In this document: positions 43,185-52,030 of the stretch, piece by piece
Layout of the letters: the number at the start of each line of letters is the position of its first letter
Position numbering within the stretch: position 1 is the first letter of the stretch
NCBI GenBank assembly: GCA_045651205.1
Contig: JAZRSA010000064.1
Coordinates: forward strand, 1 to 58,723
Length of the DNA stretch: 58,723 bases
Origin: UMGS1649 sp045651205
GTDB taxonomy: Bacteria; Bacillota; Clostridia; TANB77; CAG-465
Reading direction: 5' to 3'
Made by a program: the position numbers and the translations under genes
The notes under the pieces: generated by a model
What the model was told of the DNA's origin: nothing
The model's database searches: none
The model's input: the letters and a program-made list of their open reading frames with translations, nothing else

Positions 43185-45083
43185 TTGAAAAAGACAGGAT
43201 TTCTAAAAGGGATTTTGAACTACTTATTATTAATATTTATAGTAGTAATGCTAATCTCAGGACAAAAAGAAAGTGAATCAAAGAAAATAGATTATTCTGA
43301 ACTTATGACTAAGATAGAAGAACAAAAAGTAGAATCTATCGAAATGTCGTATGATAGAACATCAGCGGTAGTTGTATATAAAAACGATACTAAAAAGAGA
43401 AATGTAACTTTAGTTTCAGCGACTGCTTTTATGGAATCTGTAGAAGAAAGAATAAAAGCGGGAGAATTTGAGTTAACAGTTAAATCTCAATCTGGTGTGG
43501 AAGCAATGATGAATTGGTTGCCAACACTACTTTTAGTAGGAACATCTGGAATGATACTATTCTTTATGATGAAGAATATGGGCGGCGGAAATAATAGCGC
43601 TATGAACTTCGGAAAGAATAGAGCAAAATTAACAAACCCAAATGCTAAGAAGGTAACTTTTGAAAATGTAGCTGGACTAAAAGAAGAAAAAGAAGAATTA
43701 GTAGAAATAGTAGATTTCTTAAAAGAACCTAAAAAGTTCAAAGAAATGGGAGCGAGAATCCCTAAAGGAATACTTTTAGTTGGTGGACCTGGTACAGGTA
43801 AAACATTACTTGCTAAAGCAGTAGCAGGAGAAGCAGGAGTTCCATTCTTCTCAATAAGTGGATCAGACTTCGTAGAAATGTTCGTTGGTGTTGGTGCATC
43901 ACGTGTAAGAGATTTATTTGAAGAAGCTAAAAAATTAAATCCTTGTATAGTATTTATAGATGAAATAGATGCAGTAGGACGTCAAAGAGGAGCAGGTTTA
44001 GGTGGAGGACACGATGAAAGAGAACAAACACTTAACCAACTTCTAGTTGAAATGGATGGTTTCGGAACAAACGAAAACATTATAGTAATGGCTGCAACAA
44101 ACAGACCAGACATATTAGACCCAGCACTTTTAAGACCAGGACGTTTTGATAGACAAGTGGTTGTAGGTGAACCAGATATCGCAGCAAGAGAAGAAATATT
44201 AAAACTACATGCAAAAGGAAAACCATTTGTAGAAAATGTAGACTTTAAAGTAATAGCTAAAAATACAGCTGGATTCTCAGGTGCAGACTTAGAGAATATG
44301 ATAAATGAATCAGCGCTTTTAGCTGCTAGAAAAGATAAAAAACAAATAGATATGATAGATGTAGAAGAAGCATTAGTAAAAGTAATGATGGGACCAGAAA
44401 AACGTAGTAAAGTAATATCTGAAAGAGATAAAAAACTTACTGCATACCATGAAGCGGGGCATGCTATAGTATCTAGATTCTTAAAGAATCATGATACAGT
44501 ACATCAAATATCTATCATACCAAGAGGTATGGCTGGTGGATACACAATGTATAAACCAAATGAAGATAAATCTTATGCTTCAAAACTAGAAATGGAAGAA
44601 CACATAGTTTCACTTCTAGGTGGTAGAGTAGCAGAAAAACTTGTATTAGATGATATAAGTACAGGAGCTTCAAACGACATAGAAAGAGCATCTAAAATTG
44701 CTAGAAATATGGTAATGCGTTATGGTATGAGCGATAAGCTAGGACCAATAACATTTGGTGCAAGCCAAGAAGAAGTATTCCTAGGAAGAGACTTTGGAAG
44801 TCAAAGAAACTACAGTGAAAAAGTAGCTGCAGAAATAGATGAAGAAGTTAAGAGAATAATAACAACAGGCTACGATACAGCAGAAAAACTTCTAACAGAA
44901 AATATGGATAAACTTCATATAACAGCAAAACTTCTATTAGAAAAAGAAAAGATTGATGGAGAAGAATTCGAAGAAATCTTTACTGGTAAAAAAGAAAAAG
45001 TAGAAGAAGCAAAACAAGAAGAAACAAAAACAGAAGTAGTAGAAGATAAAAAAGAAGAAGCTACTACAGAAGAAAATAAATAA
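43185..45083 (+). CDS. ftsH: ATP-dependent zinc metalloprotease FtsH
   Basis: 632 aa from TTG 43185, 8 nt after AGGAGG. Two N-terminal membrane helices (about 8-25 and 108-128) flank a short external domain. The AAA core has Walker A GGPGTGKTLLAKA, Walker B FIDEIDAVG and the SRH region ATNRPDILDPALLRPGRFDR. The zinc site is HEAGHAIV. The C-terminal tail is a Lys/Glu-rich low-complexity stretch. It degrades membrane and regulatory proteins. In Bacillus FtsH also supports sporulation. Confidence 0.97.
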   Translation: MKKTGFLKGILNYLLLIFIVVMLISGQKESESKKIDYSELMTKIEEQKVESIEMSYDRTSAVVVYKNDTKKRNVTLVSATAFMESVEERIKAGEFELTVKSQSGVEAMMNWLPTLLLVGTSGMILFFMMKNMGGGNNSAMNFGKNRAKLTNPNAKKVTFENVAGLKEEKEELVEIVDFLKEPKKFKEMGARIPKGILLVGGPGTGKTLLAKAVAGEAGVPFFSISGSDFVEMFVGVGASRVRDLFEEAKKLNPCIVFIDEIDAVGRQRGAGLGGGHDEREQTLNQLLVEMDGFGTNENIIVMAATNRPDILDPALLRPGRFDRQVVVGEPDIAAREEILKLHAKGKPFVENVDFKVIAKNTAGFSGADLENMINESALLAARKDKKQIDMIDVEEALVKVMMGPEKRSKVISERDKKLTAYHEAGHAIVSRFLKNHDTVHQISIIPRGMAGGYTMYKPNEDKSYASKLEMEEHIVSLLGGRVAEKLVLDDISTGASNDIERASKIARNMVMRYGMSDKLGPITFGASQEEVFLGRDFGSQRNYSEKVAAEIDEEVKRIITTGYDTAEKLLTENMDKLHITAKLLLEKEKIDGEEFEEIFTGKKEKVEEAKQEETKTEVVEDKKEEATTEENK

Positions 45084-45087
45084 AATG

Positions 45088-45115
45088 AAAGAGTAACAAA
45101 AGTTACTCTTTTTTT
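45088..45115 (+). terminator. ftsH terminator
   Basis: AAAGAGTAAC-AAAA-GTTACTCTTT, then T residues. Confidence 0.92.
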
Positions 45116-45155
45116 ATGCAAAAATATAACCATAAATTTACATATATAAAATCAA

Positions 45156-45183
45156 TGTCGAATTTTGTCACATTTTGTCAAAG
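45156..45183 (+). promoter_or_regulatory. Three phased Spo0A-box-like sites
   Basis: TGTCGAA (45156-45162), TGTCACA (45167-45173) and TGTCAAA (45177-45183) lie 10-11 bp apart on one face of the helix. The first is a perfect 0A box and the others are one-step variants. They lie about 90 bp before the small peptide ORF and the sensor gene. Binding is inferred. Confidence 0.5.
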
Positions 45184-45270
45184 AAATAAAAACAAACCCA
45201 ACAACTAAACCCAATTTCACTAACAACCTAAATGATAATTTTAAGTCATAAGAGGTCGGAGGTGAAAACT

Positions 45271-45312
45271 ATGAGTTTCTGGGAATGGTTATCGTATATG
45301 TTTAGATATTAA
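45271..45312 (+). CDS. Candidate 13-residue peptide ahead of a sensor kinase
   Basis: ATG 45271 lies 6-7 nt after GGAGGTG, a stronger ribosome site than most genes here. It encodes MSFWEWLSYMFRY. The peptide is very aromatic (two Trp, two Phe, two Tyr), amphipathic and short enough to act without processing. It is 70 nt upstream of a GHKL sensor. A signalling peptide, a membrane-active peptide or a translated leader are all possible. No exporter or AgrB is adjacent. Too short to prove by codon statistics. Confidence 0.45.
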   Translation: MSFWEWLSYMFRY

Positions 45313-45382
45313 TAGATAAATATTTATGATTGAAATTTCTCTTTCTTTTTTGTATAATTATGGCAAAAAGAAGGAGATTTTT

Positions 45383-46852
45383 ATGTTAAAAGAGTTGTTT
45401 AATATTGAAAATGTCACATTTATTATAAAAATATTTATTACCAATTTTTGTATATATTATGCTTCAAATAAAATAATAAATGATAAAATAATTAAAAATG
45501 CACATATTATATTTTGCGTGTTCAATATAATAATATCATTGGCGCATACAATATTAAAATTGAGTATTAATACAATATTATGGCCGGTTCTAATCTATTC
45601 ATTATTTGCAATTGCTATAAGTAAGCTTTTTAAAAAGAACATAGGTTACGCTTTAATAGTTGTATTGATATCTTTTGCTGTATGTAATACTGCGTTGCTA
45701 ATAGGAACATTTATAGGTTTTATTCCGTATAAAACGATATTAAAAGAAAATGAAATTTATGGAACGTTAATTAGTTCGAGTATTCAATTTTTATTAACTT
45801 TTATGTTTTTTAAAATAAAAAGGTTTAAAAATGGTTTTGGTAGATTATATGAAAAATTAAATAAAGAAACAGTGGATACTGTAGTTATATATGTAAGTAT
45901 AAGCATAGTAATGCTCTCATGTTTTATGGGATGCGTGTTCTTTGAACCAGAAGATATTATGAAAAATACATTTATTACGTTTATTGTATTAGGAATCACA
46001 ACATACATCATGCTACAACGTACAATTACTATGCAATATAAACATTCATTGTTGCTTAAAACATTAGATGAATATAAAGAAGAGATAGATGTTAAGAATA
46101 AAGAAATAGAAAAGTTAAGCGAAGAGAAGTTTAATACAAGTAAAATAAGACACGAATTCTATAACAGACAAAAAGCACTAGAATTAATGGTTAAACAAAA
46201 TATGTTGGGTGAAGTTAATAAAGATGGTGTAAGCGAAAATATATTAAATATAGTAAATGAGCTTACTGCAGAATATTCTAAGGAATGTGAAATAATTAAA
46301 GGCCTTAATGTATTACCTAAAACAGATATTATAGAAATAGACAATATGTTTAAATATATGCAAACAGAATGTGCAAAGAATAACATAGATTTTAAACTTA
46401 ATATTCAAGATAGTTTATTACCGTTAATTAATCAGTATATTTCTAAGAGTAGACTTGAAACATTACTTGGTGATCATATCCGTGATGCTATTAATGCTGT
46501 AAATAAAGCTTCTGGTTCTAATAAAGAAATATTAGTAGTACTAGGATTAAAAGATGGTAATTATGAAATATGTATATTAGATAATGGAGTGGAATTTGGT
46601 ATAGATACACTACTTAAATTAGGTAAAGAACAAGTTACTACTGGTGGAACCGGAATAGGTTTCTTAACTACTTTTGAAACCTTAAGAGAAACTAAAGCTA
46701 GCCTTGTAATTACAGAATATGAATCTAGTGAATATACAAAAGCAGTATCTTTTGTATTTAACAATAAATGTGAATATGTTATTAATTCATATAGGTCAAA
46801 AGAACTAGTGCAAAAAAATGATAGAAAAGACATAATAATAAACGAAAATTAA
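45383..46852 (+). CDS. AgrC-like GHKL sensor histidine kinase
   Basis: 489 aa from ATG 45383, 6 nt after AAGGAG. The 45326 start lacks a ribosome site. Six or seven membrane helices (about 10-230) are followed by a coiled linker and a kinase core: H-box KIRHEFYNRQ, N-box LLGDHIRDAINAV, G1 ILDNGVEFG, G2 TTGGTGIGFLTT. This resembles AgrC/ComD-type peptide receptors. The N-box carries Asp at positions usually Asn, a variant that may affect ATP/Mg handling. No LytTR response regulator is next to it. A small aromatic peptide ORF lies just upstream. Confidence 0.75.
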   Translation: MLKELFNIENVTFIIKIFITNFCIYYASNKIINDKIIKNAHIIFCVFNIIISLAHTILKLSINTILWPVLIYSLFAIAISKLFKKNIGYALIVVLISFAVCNTALLIGTFIGFIPYKTILKENEIYGTLISSSIQFLLTFMFFKIKRFKNGFGRLYEKLNKETVDTVVIYVSISIVMLSCFMGCVFFEPEDIMKNTFITFIVLGITTYIMLQRTITMQYKHSLLLKTLDEYKEEIDVKNKEIEKLSEEKFNTSKIRHEFYNRQKALELMVKQNMLGEVNKDGVSENILNIVNELTAEYSKECEIIKGLNVLPKTDIIEIDNMFKYMQTECAKNNIDFKLNIQDSLLPLINQYISKSRLETLLGDHIRDAINAVNKASGSNKEILVVLGLKDGNYEICILDNGVEFGIDTLLKLGKEQVTTGGTGIGFLTTFETLRETKASLVITEYESSEYTKAVSFVFNNKCEYVINSYRSKELVQKNDRKDIIINEN

Positions 46853-46876
46853 GGGCTTTTAACAGCTCTTTTTTTA
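46851..46876 (+). terminator. Terminator after the sensor gene
   Basis: AAGGGCT / AGCTCTT hairpin with T7. Confidence 0.75.
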
Positions 46877-46910
46877 TGTAAAATTTGTTTAAATAATTAA
46901 ACTTTATGTG

Positions 46911-46939
46911 TTGAAAAAAAAATATATATATAATATAAT
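46911..46939 (+). promoter_or_regulatory. Promoter of the 46979-virD4 operon
   Basis: TTGAAA (46911-46916), 17-nt AT spacer, TATAAT (46934-46939). Confidence 0.75.
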
Positions 46940-46978
46940 GGATTCGTAGAATACTATTTGAAAAAATAGGAGGAATAT

Positions 46979-47644
46979 ATGGAAAGTGTACAAATGAATA
47001 AATTTGAAATAGTAGATGTTCCTGGAACAAGAACATTAGCGTTCCTTGTTGAAGAGAATGATTCGGAATTCGTTAAGGGCGAAGTATACTATTCTTTACA
47101 AAAATTAGATGCAACAAGTAAAGAAGTTGCAGGTAGAATAGTAAAAGAATATTCTGTTATACCAGATTTTGATGGCAAACAGGATATAGTACTACTAACT
47201 TTAACTAAAAGTAAAGCAGTGCTAAGCACAGGTTTGTTAGATGCTAACGGACTTGTACCAACAGAAGATAAATTAGCTTTATCTTATGGAAGTTTATACA
47301 ATGATTCTAATATAGAATACAAAGAGTTTAATTATACTCCAAGTATGAAGAGAAGATTTGCTATAATTGATACAATAAGTTGTGAAGAGGTAAAACCTAC
47401 ACTACATATTGATGAAGTAACAAAAGAAGTTAAAGGAATATGCAAATTATTACCGCTTAGACCTTATGTTGTATTAGAAATTAAAGGTAATTACAATAGA
47501 GGTGCAGTTGTTGCTACTGATGGTAAAAGAATAGAAGCAATGAGTCATGGACAAATAAAGCTTCCTGAAATGATGAAAACAGCGCCTGTTATGGAAAGCA
47601 ATGAAGAAATTGCTATAGATGACGGCGATGAAATGATTGTTTAG
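46979..47644 (+). CDS. Unrecognised protein co-transcribed with a VirD4-like ATPase
   Basis: 221 aa, not recognised. ATG 46979 follows AGGAGG. It is a cytosolic alpha/beta protein with two similar-looking halves: one opens FEIVDVPGTRTLAFLVEEND and the other RRFAIIDTISCEEVKPTLHI. The tail is short and acidic. It ends 17 nt before the VirD4-like gene, so the two share a promoter. It could be an accessory or adaptor for that ATPase. No signal peptide or membrane helix is seen. Confidence 0.55.
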   Translation: MESVQMNKFEIVDVPGTRTLAFLVEENDSEFVKGEVYYSLQKLDATSKEVAGRIVKEYSVIPDFDGKQDIVLLTLTKSKAVLSTGLLDANGLVPTEDKLALSYGSLYNDSNIEYKEFNYTPSMKRRFAIIDTISCEEVKPTLHIDEVTKEVKGICKLLPLRPYVVLEIKGNYNRGAVVATDGKRIEAMSHGQIKLPEMMKTAPVMESNEEIAIDDGDEMIV

Positions 47645-47661
47645 AAAGTGAGGCGGAAATA

Positions 47662-49770
47662 ATGGAATTCTTTTCAAAATTAAAAAATTGGCTACAAAGA
47701 AATAAAATGAAACTTCTAGTTATGATTATATTATATCTAGTAATAACTGTATGTGTATGGGGAGGCTTCCTAGCATCATGGATAAATGCACATAGTAGTG
47801 AAGAAATACCTGAAGGGCAAGCTAAATTAGATGCCGTAGTAGGTGAATGGAAATCTTATGGATTAAATCCAATAGCTACATTAAAAACGTTATTAGATGG
47901 AGCCGGAAAACAAGATGCCTTTCTTGTTGGAGCTGCATTTATATTCATTATATGTTTAGTTCTATTTATTAAATTAATAAGCAGTGAAAGAGCTAAATAC
48001 GACTACCAAGGAGAAGAACACGGTTCAGGTGGTTGGAGTAAGAACGGCGAAGAATATAAGAAAAGACCAGATGGTTCATACATATTAAATAAATCAGAAG
48101 GATTTATCTTAAGTAGAAACCACTACTTAGGAACAGACCCTAAAAAAGTAAGAGTAAATAAAAACATCCTAGTATTCGGTGGATCTGGTACAGGTAAAAC
48201 TGCATCATACATCAAACCTAATATATTACAAAAATTAGGTTCATATGTTATAACAGACCCTAAAGGTGAGTTATATAGAGAAACATCAGGATACTTAAAA
48301 GCAAATGGTTACGATGTAAAAGTATTAGACTTAGTTGATCCACAATTAAGTAACAGATATAACCCACTTGCACATATTAGAGATTATTCAGACGTAGATA
48401 TTATCGCGCATACAATAGTTTCTGGTGGTGAAGGTGATGGTAAAGCTGCTGACCCATTCTGGGATAATACAGCAAAAATGCTACTTAAAGCATGTATTTA
48501 CTATGTAATATCTGTTTTACCAGAACCAGAAAGAAACCTTTCTAGCTGTCTAAATATAGTTAGAGCAGGTGGTGCAGATGAATCTATATTTGATAGATTA
48601 TTCGTTGGTGAATTAAAACCAGATCACCCAGGTAGAAAAGAATATGAGGGTATCAGAGTTGGTGCGGATAAAACAAAACAAAGTATAGCAATATCTTTAG
48701 TTTCTAAATTATCTCACTTCGACAGCCCTAACATGCAAATGTTAACAACAACAAACGATATAGACTTTGAGCAACTTGGAGAAAAGAAAACAGCGTTATA
48801 CGTTATATCTCCAGACTCTCACTCAACATACAACTATATCTTAACAATATTCTATGGACAATTACTACAAAGACTTTATGCTTTAGCAGATAGAAGCGGT
48901 GGTGCATTACACCAACCAGTTTACTTACTACTAGACGAGTTCGCTAACATTGGTAAAATACCAGACTTTAACCAAAAACTAAGTACAAGTAGATCGAGAC
49001 TTATATCTATGAGTATCATCGTACAAAGCTTAGACCAATTAGTAGACTTATATAAAGACTTACATGAAAATATCATAGCAAACTGTGATACGCAATTGTT
49101 CCTAGGTTCTCAATCTATTAAAACTTGTGAATACTTCTCAAAGAGTTTAGGTCAAACTACAATTACATTTGAAAGTAAATCAAGAAATAGAGATGAGAAA
49201 AATGAACATTCTCAAGGATATTCATATAGTGAACAAAGACAAGGAAGAGACATTATGACAGTAGACGAATTAAAACGTTTACCTAACGATGATGAAATCA
49301 TCCTTATCCGTGGACTTAGACCAATATATGCTAAGAAAGCTTGGTTCTATAAATATCACCCAGCTAGAAATGAAGCTGCAAGATATGTAATGCATTCAAA
49401 TGCAGATAGACCAAAACCACCAGCAGTAGAAATCAAGACTATGGATGTTCAAGAACATATTAATAATAGATTAAAAAGAGCAAGAGAAGTAGTTGCACAA
49501 TCTAAAGCAAATACAGATAATATGCAAATAGATACTTCTGCAGCAGCTACACCAGTGGCAGAATCAAGACCTGTACCACCAGTAGCTCCAGTACCTACAC
49601 CAGCTCCAATAAATCCAATAGCTGATGTAGATATAGATGTTGGAACACCAACTCCAGAACCAGTAAAATCTGCAGCGCCAGCGGTAGAATTAGATCTTCA
49701 AAAAGAATTAGAAAGAAAATTTGATGAACTATTTGGAACTGGAAAAAACAACAATAATGTTGAAGAATAA
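47662..49770 (+). CDS. virD4: VirD4/TraG-type coupling protein
   Basis: 702 aa. There are two N-terminal membrane helices (about 15-40 and 90-112). A TraG/VirD4 motor follows: Walker A FGGSGTGKTASY (about 172), ITDPKGELYRET, and Walker B LLLDEFANIGKIPDF (about 428), then MSIIVQSLDQL and DTQLFLGS. The C-terminal 130 residues are Ala/Pro-rich and ionic, ending in a helix, which suggests a substrate or partner tail. This is the classical T4CP of Gram-positive conjugation systems. Here it lies between an unknown protein and sporulation genes, with no relaxase, VirB4 or integrase. Confidence 0.9.
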   Translation: MEFFSKLKNWLQRNKMKLLVMIILYLVITVCVWGGFLASWINAHSSEEIPEGQAKLDAVVGEWKSYGLNPIATLKTLLDGAGKQDAFLVGAAFIFIICLVLFIKLISSERAKYDYQGEEHGSGGWSKNGEEYKKRPDGSYILNKSEGFILSRNHYLGTDPKKVRVNKNILVFGGSGTGKTASYIKPNILQKLGSYVITDPKGELYRETSGYLKANGYDVKVLDLVDPQLSNRYNPLAHIRDYSDVDIIAHTIVSGGEGDGKAADPFWDNTAKMLLKACIYYVISVLPEPERNLSSCLNIVRAGGADESIFDRLFVGELKPDHPGRKEYEGIRVGADKTKQSIAISLVSKLSHFDSPNMQMLTTTNDIDFEQLGEKKTALYVISPDSHSTYNYILTIFYGQLLQRLYALADRSGGALHQPVYLLLDEFANIGKIPDFNQKLSTSRSRLISMSIIVQSLDQLVDLYKDLHENIIANCDTQLFLGSQSIKTCEYFSKSLGQTTITFESKSRNRDEKNEHSQGYSYSEQRQGRDIMTVDELKRLPNDDEIILIRGLRPIYAKKAWFYKYHPARNEAARYVMHSNADRPKPPAVEIKTMDVQEHINNRLKRAREVVAQSKANTDNMQIDTSAAATPVAESRPVPPVAPVPTPAPINPIADVDIDVGTPTPEPVKSAAPAVELDLQKELERKFDELFGTGKNNNNVEE

Positions 49771-49830
49771 TAAAAAATAAGTTCTAAAAACACAAACTGA
49801 AACATATATATATCTTAGGTGATATATTTT

Positions 49831-50889
49831 ATGAAGAGGTTTGTGTTTTTTTATGCTTGTATTGTAAGCCTTTTAATAGGATTTGGTATTTTTTATGTAT
49901 ATAAACTGGACAAGAGTAAAATAGTAAAAGTTCCAAAACCGGAAGTAGAACATATAGAAGATATAAAATTAAAACAAAAGAAGGTTAAAGAAATAAAGGA
50001 TGTTATAAAAATAAAAATAAGCTCTACAGGCGAAATTAAAGAACTTACAATTAATGAATATATAAAGGGAGTCTTACCTGCAGAAATGCCTCCAGAATAT
50101 CATATAGAAGCGTTAAAAGCACAAGCAGTAGTGGCTAGAACATATTTGTATAAAAAGATGAGTGGTAATGCTCATAACGATGCGGATATTTGTGATAATC
50201 CATCTCACTGCCAAGCGTGGTATAGTTTAGATAGGCTTTATGATATATGGAAAAGAAGTAAAGGATACTCTTTAGAGGAGTGTGATATGTATTTTGCAAA
50301 AGTAGAACAAGCAGTAGATTCAACCGAAAATATTGTTGTTACATATAAAGATAAATATATTAACGCATACTTTCATGCATGCAGTGGTGGAAAAACAGAA
50401 GATGTAAGTGCAATATGGGGAAAACAAAACATATCATATCTTAAATCTGTTGAAAGTTTAGGAGAAGAAGAATATAAAAACTATACAAGTAAAGTTAAGT
50501 TAACAATTTCAGAATTAGAAACAAAATTAAATAAGAGTAATACTAAACGATGTAGTATAGATAAAGTTAAGGAAGAAGTAGTAGAAATTTTATCGTATAC
50601 GTCTTCTGGAAGAGTAGATAAAGTAAGAATAGGAGGTGTAGAGTATAAAGCAGAAGAATTAAGAACATTATTAGGTTTGAGATCTACAAATTTTACAGTA
50701 AATAAAGAGGGAGAAAAGGTAATATTTAATGTAAAAGGCAATGGCCACGGAGTGGGTATGAGTCAAGTTGGTGCAGATTATTATGCAAAAATTGGATATA
50801 CCTATGTAGATATAATTAAACATTATTATACTGGAGTGGATGTTGCAAAAATATATGTAGAAGGAGAAACAGAAGAAAATGAAATTTAA
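49831..50889 (+). CDS. spoIID: SpoIID/LytB-type lytic transglycosylase
   Basis: 352 aa from ATG 49831, after AGGTGA. The GTG 49819 is inside that site. One N-terminal membrane anchor is followed by a SpoIID domain: LTINEYIKGVLPAEMPPEYH with the catalytic Glu, ALKAQAVVARTYLYKKM, FHACSGGKTEDVSAIWG, and GHGVGMSQVGADYYAKIGY. In sporulation it digests peptidoglycan during engulfment together with SpoIIP and SpoIIM. Its 3' end overlaps the spoIIQ-like start by 11 nt. Confidence 0.92.
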   Translation: MKRFVFFYACIVSLLIGFGIFYVYKLDKSKIVKVPKPEVEHIEDIKLKQKKVKEIKDVIKIKISSTGEIKELTINEYIKGVLPAEMPPEYHIEALKAQAVVARTYLYKKMSGNAHNDADICDNPSHCQAWYSLDRLYDIWKRSKGYSLEECDMYFAKVEQAVDSTENIVVTYKDKYINAYFHACSGGKTEDVSAIWGKQNISYLKSVESLGEEEYKNYTSKVKLTISELETKLNKSNTKRCSIDKVKEEVVEILSYTSSGRVDKVRIGGVEYKAEELRTLLGLRSTNFTVNKEGEKVIFNVKGNGHGVGMSQVGADYYAKIGYTYVDIIKHYYTGVDVAKIYVEGETEENEI

Positions 50890-51628
50890 CATACAGAAGA
50901 TTAAAGAAAAAATGAATGTAGTAGTTGAAAAAGCTAAAAAGAAAAAAGAGAATAATGTAAAAATACAACCAAGATATTATGGTTTGTTATTTTTAATGAT
51001 ACTTTTAGGAGTAGTTACTGTAGCAAATAATATTAAAACATATAATGATATAACTGCAGAAAGATATGTAAAATACGAACTAGAAGAAGATGTTGAAGTA
51101 AATAAAGATAATGTTGAAGTAATTAAATATGAAACAGCTATTAGTAGTATTTCAACAAATGTATCAAATATTAAAGAAGAAGTTAAACAAAATGAAGAGA
51201 TAATAAAAGATAAAAAAGAAAAATATATATGGCCATTAAACGGAGAAATAATTAGAGAGTATTCCAAAGATAGTTTGAGTTATTCAAAAACAATGGGAAT
51301 GTGGTTAATACACGAAGGAATAGATATTAAAGCGGAATTGGGAATGGAAGTTAAAGCTATATGTGATGGCAAGGTGATTTCTGTAGTAAATGATTCTTTT
51401 TATGGCAATATAGTAAAGATAAAACATAAGGATGGATATGTATCTATGTATGCTAATTTGGCAGATGTAGAATTGCCAAAATTAAATCAAACAATAACAA
51501 AAGGTGAAGTTGTTGGAAAAGTGGGAAAAACATCATATGGTGAATATGAAGAAGAAAATCATCTGCATTTTGAAATAACTAAAGATGAAACAAATATAAA
51601 TCCTGAAGAATTCTTAAACAATCAGTAA
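50879..51628 (+). CDS. spoIIQ: SpoIIQ-like M23-domain protein
   Basis: 249 aa. There is a membrane anchor at about 35-53, a coiled segment, then a C-terminal M23/LytM domain. HEGIDI supplies the first His/Asp pair and NHLHFEITKD the HxH. The usual YAHL is YANL, so one active-site His is Asn. SpoIIQ sits in the forespore membrane, binds SpoIIIAH and supports engulfment, and is catalytically degenerate in some species. Position directly after spoIID and before spoIIID supports the name. Confidence 0.8.
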   Translation: MKFNIQKIKEKMNVVVEKAKKKKENNVKIQPRYYGLLFLMILLGVVTVANNIKTYNDITAERYVKYELEEDVEVNKDNVEVIKYETAISSISTNVSNIKEEVKQNEEIIKDKKEKYIWPLNGEIIREYSKDSLSYSKTMGMWLIHEGIDIKAELGMEVKAICDGKVISVVNDSFYGNIVKIKHKDGYVSMYANLADVELPKLNQTITKGEVVGKVGKTSYGEYEEENHLHFEITKDETNINPEEFLNNQ

Positions 51629-51674
51629 TAAAGAAAAAATACAAGAATAATATGTAATAGGTCAGGTGATATTT

Positions 51675-51932
51675 GTGATAGATAACGAAATAGAAGAAAG
51701 AGTAAAAACATTAGCCAGTTATATCATAGAAACAGGGTGTACGGTAAGAGGCGCAGCAAATAAATTTAATGTGTCTAAGTCCACTGTACACAAAGATATA
51801 TCTGAGCGTTTAGAAAAGATAAATCCAACTCTATGGAAAGAAGCTAAACAAGTACTAGAAAGAAACAAAGAAGAAAGACATATCCGAGGTGGAATGGCAA
51901 CTAAAATAAAATACGAAAGAAAGAAGGCATAA
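51675..51932 (+). CDS. spoIIID: Sporulation transcription factor SpoIIID
   Basis: 85 aa from GTG 51675, 6-7 nt after AGGTGA. The GTG 51666 overlaps that site. The helix-turn-helix TVRGAANKFNVSKSTVHKDI and the basic RHIRGGMATKIKYERKK match SpoIIID. It is a mother-cell regulator acting with sigma-E. In Bacillus and Clostridium spoIIID is normally followed by mbl. Here a leader element and a prepilin-like gene lie between. Confidence 0.95.
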   Translation: MIDNEIEERVKTLASYIIETGCTVRGAANKFNVSKSTVHKDISERLEKINPTLWKEAKQVLERNKEERHIRGGMATKIKYERKKA

Positions 51933-51979
51933 TAATATTATTATATCCTTAATGATGTTATATAAATGAAGTTGAAATG

Positions 51980-52008
51980 TTTACAAAAAAGGAAAAATGT
52001 AATAAAAT
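51980..52008 (+). promoter_or_regulatory. Promoter of leader element copy 1
   Basis: TTTACA (51980-51985), 17-nt spacer, TAAAAT (52003-52008). The transcript would start at the 5' edge of the conserved leader. The second copy has the same -10 and spacing. Confidence 0.7.
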
Positions 52009-52030
52009 AAATACATAAAGGGGTAAACAA

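Noticed and set aside
45326..45382. Upstream start of the sensor kinase
   Set aside because: No ribosome site, while AAGGAG sits correctly before ATG 45383.
49771..49830. A sigma-E promoter before spoIID
   Set aside because: CATATATAT resembles a sigma-E -10, but no convincing -35 is at the right distance.
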